From the NCBI GenBank assembly GCA_945831575.1, contig CAMACX010000023.1, positions 1 through 46,477 on the forward strand: 46,477 nucleotides of DNA. The letters run 5' to 3'. Under the pieces are notes generated by a model. The model saw nothing but the letters and a program-made list of their open reading frames with translations. It did no database searches and was not told the DNA's origin. The position numbers and the translations under genes were made by a program. This document shows, one piece after another, positions 42,539 through 46,477 of the stretch (its first letter is position 1; every line of letters starts with the position of its first letter). The stretch comes from an uncultured Mediterranea sp. Lineage in GTDB: Bacteria; Bacteroidota; Bacteroidia; Bacteroidales; Bacteroidaceae.

Positions 42539-44851
42539 TTACATCAGATTAAAGAGTGACTTGATAAAGCCCTGGCTCTGCTCATCGAGGGCGAGGATGT
42601 CTGCTTCGTTCTCTTCGAGCGAACGGAGGGGTGTGGGCTTGTAGAAGTATTTGTTGAAGGAGATTTCACACCCTATCTTGGTGACGGGGAGATTAATCCA
42701 GGCATCAGCTACATAGGGACGCATCTCACGCTGGAAGTAGTCGTAGATGTTTTCTTTTACAGGAATCTTCTCCGTATCACGCAGCTCGGAATCCGTCTCG
42801 TACTCCACGTAGCCATGCTTGCCGCTGGCAAAGTAACCATAGTCGGCAAGCTGCGTAACATCTACATCATACATGCCACATAGCTTCTCAACATCTTTGC
42901 TGTTGGCTTTGTGCTCCTTCTTAATCACAGGCTCTGCCTTGGGGTCAGTAACGGACATAGCTCGGGTAATGGCCTTCAAGTCCGTAGATTTGATGTCGAG
43001 ATTGAGTCGTTTTGCTGTTTCAGCCACCTTCTGGCTGAATAGATTGTAGTTCATCCAGACTTCGGTTCCCACGGCCTTCATCAGCGCTTTGGCAGCTTGC
43101 TGTAGTGCTTGGCGCTCTTTCCATACTTTGGCTGATATGAGTTTCGTCAGCTTTTTGTCAGTTATCTTCAGTTCGTTGTCGTTGAGGTACTCCTTGATGG
43201 CAGGAATCTCAGCATCAATGCCCTGGAATACGCGTTCCCCGTAGGTCTGGTAGAGCCATTTGCTCAAATCGAGGTCACTGCTGTCGTAGAGCATCTCGTC
43301 AATCAGCAATGCATTAAACTGGCTCCTCAGCCGCAAGGGGCGCTCAATGGTGACGCTGTAATAACGGAAATCATCACCGTCGAACAGCTTGGAGTTGACT
43401 TGGTTCTCTTCTCTCTCCTCAAAGTCCGTGTAAGCCTTCAGTATGGATGCTCGGTAAGTCTCAGAGATGGTGCAGTTGCGCGAGCCTTGGTTTTTCCTCA
43501 GCTTCTCGAAGGCTTGCGAAGCGTCAATCAGTTGCACTTTGCCCCGACGATGTTCGGCCTTCTTGTTTGTCAAGAGCCATACATAGGTTGCGATACCTGT
43601 ATTATAGAAGATGTTGTTGGGCAGCTGTACAATGGCATCTACTAGGTCATTCTCTATCAGATAGCGGCGGACGTTGCTCTCGCCACTTCCGGCATCACCC
43701 GTAAAAAGTGATGAACCATTATGAATCGAAGCGATGCGGCAACCTTGGGGTTGATACTCCAAAGGCTTCATCTTGTTGACCTCTTCCATGATGAAGAGCA
43801 GCTGCCCATCAGAGGTACGCGGGGTACAATCCTCCATCTCCTCACTACCTGCAAAGTTGGTCAAGCTAAGTTCAAACCGGTGGTCCAGAAGCGTCTTCTC
43901 GTCGTAGATTTTCTCCTTATCGGTCTTCCATGACTTGCCGTAGGGTGGATTGGTGATCATGTAGCCAAAGCTCTTACCACCAAAGTGGTCTTCGGTGATG
44001 GTGTTGCCATGATGGATGCCACCAGGGTCCACACCTTTGATGATGAGGTCTGATTTGCAGATAGCATAGGTTTCGGGGTTGATTTCTGTACCCGACAGTT
44101 GAATGGCGTTGCTACGTACACCGATGCTCAGCAGGTACTCGCGCGCCTCGGTCAGCATACCACCTGAGCCACAGGCTGGGTCGTAGAGAGAAATTATCTT
44201 GGGCAAATTATCGCGTATCGGCTCAAACACCAGGTGAGCCAACAGGGCTATTGCGTCTCTCGGGGTGAAGTGTTCACCAGCCTCCTCATTGTTTTCTTCG
44301 TTAAAGCGGCGCAGCAGCTCCTCGAACACCATCCCCATGCCTATGTTGGAAAGTGCCGGTAGCGGCAAGCCATCGGCATCGACAGCCTCTTTGTCGGTCA
44401 GATTGATGTGTGAGTCGGTGATTTTCTCAATCATTGCAAGAAGTCGGTCATTGTCGGCTAGTTTACGGGCCTTGTTGTAGTACTCAAAGTTCTTGAGCAC
44501 ATCGCGCACGTTCTCGCTGTAGCCATTGAGGTACTCCACGAAGTTGTCGTACAGCAAGTCGTTGTTGTCAGATGCTTGGCTCTTCAATCGGTTGAGCGTC
44601 CACTTGCTGGTGTTGAAGTAGCTTAGTCCGGTGATGTCTTTAAGGACATCTTCATCGACATTCTCCATTCCATTGCACTTGATTTCCTCTTCCACCTCCG
44701 TTTTGGTTGGTTCAAGCAGTGCGTCAAGCCGCCGCAATACCACCATGGGCAATATCACATCGCGATATTGTCCTCTCAAAAACACATCTCTCAATACATC
44801 ATCTGCAATATTCCAGATGAGTGAAATCATTTGGCTGTGTGAACTTTCCAT
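42539..44851 (-). CDS. hsdM: Type I restriction system adenine methylase M
   Basis: 770 residues. N-terminal HsdM helical domain, then the N6-adenine methylase with SAM motif DPACGSGGM (224-232), EHFTPRDA (193-200) and catalytic NPPYGKSW (301-308). About 250 extra residues at the C-terminus (from about 520), longer than the common 500-residue HsdM. They include a charged helical stretch and a tail LDEQSQGFIKSLFNLM. Gap of 4 bp to hsdS. First gene of the operon, probably following the small membrane protein 32 bp upstream. Confidence 0.95.
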   Translation of the reverse strand: MESSHSQMISLIWNIADDVLRDVFLRGQYRDVILPMVVLRRLDALLEPTKTEVEEEIKCNGMENVDEDVLKDITGLSYFNTSKWTLNRLKSQASDNNDLLYDNFVEYLNGYSENVRDVLKNFEYYNKARKLADNDRLLAMIEKITDSHINLTDKEAVDADGLPLPALSNIGMGMVFEELLRRFNEENNEEAGEHFTPRDAIALLAHLVFEPIRDNLPKIISLYDPACGSGGMLTEAREYLLSIGVRSNAIQLSGTEINPETYAICKSDLIIKGVDPGGIHHGNTITEDHFGGKSFGYMITNPPYGKSWKTDKEKIYDEKTLLDHRFELSLTNFAGSEEMEDCTPRTSDGQLLFIMEEVNKMKPLEYQPQGCRIASIHNGSSLFTGDAGSGESNVRRYLIENDLVDAIVQLPNNIFYNTGIATYVWLLTNKKAEHRRGKVQLIDASQAFEKLRKNQGSRNCTISETYRASILKAYTDFEEREENQVNSKLFDGDDFRYYSVTIERPLRLRSQFNALLIDEMLYDSSDLDLSKWLYQTYGERVFQGIDAEIPAIKEYLNDNELKITDKKLTKLISAKVWKERQALQQAAKALMKAVGTEVWMNYNLFSQKVAETAKRLNLDIKSTDLKAITRAMSVTDPKAEPVIKKEHKANSKDVEKLCGMYDVDVTQLADYGYFASGKHGYVEYETDSELRDTEKIPVKENIYDYFQREMRPYVADAWINLPVTKIGCEISFNKYFYKPTPLRSLEENEADILALDEQSQGFIKSLFNLM

Positions 44852-44883
44852 GTTTATGCTTTATACAGAGTCCGTCTGTTTGT

Positions 44884-45405
44884 TTATTGTATTTCTGGGA
44901 ATCTCAAATCATCAGTGCTGATGACCATTTTTTCAAAATCTCCATAGGTCTTCAGGCTTTTGATATGGCTTGGTACCTCTCGGCCAATTTTCTGATACAG
45001 TTTTTCAACTACATCAGTAAATGGGGTAATCGGTTTTTCGAGTAATGCCTGATACTGTTTTGTATCATTGTAACAGCGATATTTGCATGCAAAGAGTTCG
45101 TTTTTCAAGTTGAAATAGAATTTCGATAAGATGATCCTTTCACACTCATCATCTTTACCCATTATATGCAAGCGTGTGATTTGCTCTCCGGCAGTTTCTT
45201 CATTACAGGGAATCATCTTCTCCTTGATTCGTCTCACATTGTTCGTCATGCCCCATATTTTGAAGAAGAGAATCAGATAGAGTATGGCTCCTATGAAGAG
45301 GATAAAGGTGATAAACATACCGAAAGCTGTTTCACTATCACGGCTTGAATAAGCAAATGCAGGCGAAGCTACGGCCAGCAGAGAGATAAGAATAAAGTAC
45401 TTCAT
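44884..45405 (-). CDS. Small membrane protein with signal peptide, unknown function
   Basis: 173 residues. Cleavable signal peptide MKYFILISLLAVASPAFA, then a single long transmembrane segment (about 29-50, FGMFITFILFIGAILYLILFF), and a soluble C-terminal part of about 115 residues rich in Lys/Glu with two Cys (KYRC). No domain recognised. AT-rich, lies 32 bp before hsdM on the same strand. Whether it belongs to the restriction operon is not known. Confidence 0.7.
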   Translation of the reverse strand: MKYFILISLLAVASPAFAYSSRDSETAFGMFITFILFIGAILYLILFFKIWGMTNNVRRIKEKMIPCNEETAGEQITRLHIMGKDDECERIILSKFYFNLKNELFACKYRCYNDTKQYQALLEKPITPFTDVVEKLYQKIGREVPSHIKSLKTYGDFEKMVISTDDLRFPEIQ

Positions 45406-45427
45406 AACGATTTATTTTAAGGGTTAG

Positions 45428-45953
45428 TTATTTCATGATTTCAAGGCATACCCCTTGCCGTGGCCCTTCGAGGCGGAGGCCTTGGTCGGTCTGGCTGAGG
45501 TGGAGGGTGTCCTGGCCGGTGACGAGGGTGGTCGGGGGGAGGGGTGTGTAGGGGTAGGCCGCGATCTGGATGAGGGTGTCGCGGGGCGTGGTGCCGAAGC
45601 CCAGGATGAGGGTCTGCTCGGCGTAGAGCTGGATGCTGTCGGGGGTTATGGTGAGGCGGGTGCCGTCGTCGGGGGTGTAGAGGTAGTGGGGCGCGGCGAG
45701 GTCGTAGTAGTGGAGGATGTGCCACGTGCCCTCAACCTTCGTTGTGAGGGGATCATCAGCTTCGCTGGTGCTGCTGGTGGGGTTTTGCTGCCCAGTGGAT
45801 GAGGTCTGTTGCTGGGTGGATGGGGTCTGTCCGGAGGTCTGGGCCGAGGATTGGTTCAGCTCCTCCGTGGGGTCGAGGGCGGTGCTACATGCCGCAAGGC
45901 ATAAAAATACCCCCCCATTTGATATTTGTTAACAGGTCGTTTACCGTTCTCAT
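45428..45953 (-). pseudogene. Lipoprotein gene frameshifted at a 7-G tract (phase-variable or broken)
   Basis: ATG at 45953 reads MRTVNDLLTNIKWGG and stops after 22 codons. With one G fewer in the tract at 45910-45916 the frame continues through a lipobox (VFLCLAAC) into a Ser/Gln/Thr-rich spacer. A compact strand-rich domain (KVEGTWHILHYYDL... TLHLSQTDQG...) follows, ending at TAA 45428. The +1 frame has no other start codon, so expression depends on tract length. The domain is not recognised. It lies downstream of promoter copy A. A sequencing error in the homopolymer would also explain it. Confidence 0.75.
45910..45916. repeat. Homopolymer G(7)/C(7) tract
   Basis: Seven Cs on the plus strand (Gs in the gene) at the signal-peptide part of the lipoprotein gene. 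Length modulo three decides whether the lipobox is in frame. Confidence 0.9.
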
Positions 45954-46035
45954 GATGTAGTTTTTTAATTCCTCTGCAAATATAAGGGGTTACAGCGAGA
46001 TTTCCAAATCGGGGGCTGGAAAAGTTGTCCCCATG
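45951..46035. repeat. Promoter-leader module, copy A
   Basis: Shares with 46244-46328 a 14-bp start-codon block, a 12-bp -7 block and a 25-bp upstream block, in the same order and spacing. Carries the promoter at 45977-46008. Confidence 0.8.
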
Positions 46036-46123
46036 GTAATACTGCAACAGGCTGTTGCAGTAATTCGTTGTAGTCGATCGGGATGATTACTTCAATGTCT
46101 TTATTATTTGCCATAGTTCTCAT
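45965..46123 (-). CDS. Short open frame, possibly expressed
   Basis: 52 codons from ATG 46123 (or 50 from 46114), starting ATGAGAAC like the two neighbouring starts. The peptide contains NNKDIEVIIPIDYNELLQQP and then runs through promoter copy A. No domain known; low confidence that it is a real gene. Confidence 0.3.
   Translation of the reverse strand: MRTMANNKDIEVIIPIDYNELLQQPVAVLPWGQLFQPPIWKSRCNPLYLQRN
45977..46008 (-). promoter_or_regulatory. Consensus promoter copy A (lipoprotein gene)
   Basis: Minus strand TTTG (46008-46005), exactly 20 bp, TATATTTG (45984-45977), then the ATG at 45953. A perfect Bacteroides primary promoter. Confidence 0.75.
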
Positions 46124-46144
46124 TCTTATTCATTTAACTTGGGC

Positions 46145-46246
46145 CTAACTTGCAGTCGTAATATGCGGCTTCAAGTATGTTAATTTCGCCGTCATGGTTT
46201 TAACGTTATATGCCTCTTGAAAATGTGATTTGCAACTTGTTCTCAT
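46145..46246 (-). CDS. Short open frame behind promoter copy B
   Basis: 33 codons from ATG 46246 (MRTSCKSHFQEA ...) to TAG at 46145. Directly downstream of a perfect promoter with the same ATGAGAAC start as the lipoprotein gene, so it may be the remnant of a second such gene. No domain. Confidence 0.3.
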   Translation of the reverse strand: MRTSCKSHFQEAYNVKTMTAKLTYLKPHITTAS

Positions 46247-46328
46247 GATGTAGGTTTTTGATTTTCACGGCAAATATAAGGATTTGCATTGAATATTCCA
46301 AATCGGGGGCTGGAAAAGTTTCATATGG
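46244..46328. repeat. Promoter-leader module, copy B
   Basis: Second copy of the module at 45951-46035, direct orientation, 293 bp away. The 25-bp upstream block and the start-codon block are identical; the spacer between -33 and -7 has diverged but kept its length. Confidence 0.8.
46271..46302 (-). promoter_or_regulatory. Consensus promoter copy B
   Basis: Minus strand TTTG (46302-46299), exactly 20 bp, TATATTTG (46278-46271), then the ATG at 46246. The rest of 45954-46477 holds no larger gene. Confidence 0.75.
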
Positions 46329-46386
46329 GTGGGCAGGTGTGTCAAGATTTATGCGGTGATTTGTCTGATGAGGCGCTACATTCAGA

Positions 46387-46413
46387 CCCTTACAGTTCCT
46401 TACACTTACAGTT
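46387..46413. repeat. Right copy of the 27-bp inverted repeat
   Basis: Exact reverse complement of 31881-31907. Nothing beyond it to the window end is recognisable as a gene. Confidence 0.9.
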
Positions 46414-46477
46414 CCTTTTCCGTCCAATGCCAGCTGCTTGACCTGTTCACTCCAAAGGTACTCTTACAACTTATATT

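Noticed and set aside
41305..44851. Invertible hsdS specificity switch
   Set aside because: No second hsdS, recombinase gene or long inverted repeats within the restriction operon.
45441..45725. 94-codon Pro/His-rich frame inside the lipoprotein locus
   Set aside because: Extreme composition and wrong frame; the lipoprotein frame with a 6-G tract explains the region better.
1..46477. tRNA, rRNA or known riboswitch genes
   Set aside because: No cloverleaf, rRNA block or familiar riboswitch core was recognised by eye; a covariance-model search would be needed to exclude small RNAs.

Overview
The window looks like a chromosome segment of a gut Bacteroidales species, most likely Bacteroidaceae. 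The evidence is the core gene content (glutamate dehydrogenase, a Bacteroides-type bacterial inositol-1-phosphate synthase, RNase G, HU, mutY-ssb-gldE) and the many promoters of the Bacteroides primary-sigma type (-33 TTTG or TTG, -7 TAnnTTTG). Shine-Dalgarno sequences are almost absent. Species cannot be fixed from the sequence alone.

Bases 1-31,330 are a dense core region. In order it holds an O6-alkylguanine repair protein, a FabK/nitronate-monooxygenase flavoprotein with a thioesterase, a membrane TPR-HTH regulator, a DUF1266-like protein, gdhA, an M24 peptidase, glmS and a MATE exporter. Next comes a sigma-54 regulated unit: a TolC-like channel, an NtrC-type activator and its histidine kinase. 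It is headed by a textbook -24/-12 promoter and two palindromic activator sites. Then follow inositol-1-phosphate synthase, an HU / 30-residue ribosomal-like protein / RNase G unit, mutY-ssb-gldE and a phosphopantetheinyl transferase. A phosphate block on the minus strand comes last: polyphosphate kinase, a Pit-PhoU-like transporter, an OmpR-type response regulator and its kinase. It has TGTAAC direct repeats resembling a Pho box upstream of the transporter. A small phosphodiesterase faces away from ppk across a shared palindromic promoter.

Bases 31,330-46,477 are accessory. Nearly everything is on the minus strand. The left part is a replication-like cassette: an OB-fold-like small protein, an unknown protein, a BT4734/VirE-N + DUF3987 primase-helicase-like protein and a DUF5675 protein. 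Its promoter is preceded by four TTGCCAACC repeats. To the right are an unknown 182-residue gene and two adjacent unknown genes (309 and 310 residues). These two lie directly downstream of a complete type I restriction-modification operon (hsdM-hsdS-hsdR). Next are a small membrane protein and a lipoprotein gene broken by a seven-G tract in its signal peptide, a possible phase-variable switch. Two near-identical promoter modules end the window. A perfect 27-bp inverted repeat (31,881-31,907 and 46,387-46,413) brackets most of this accessory block, which suggests a discrete element or an island assembled between repeated sequences.

The most original leads are this bracketed island, the two unknown genes attached to the restriction operon, the poly-G lipoprotein locus, the sigma-54/TolC circuit without a pump, and the phosphate block with its candidate Pho box.
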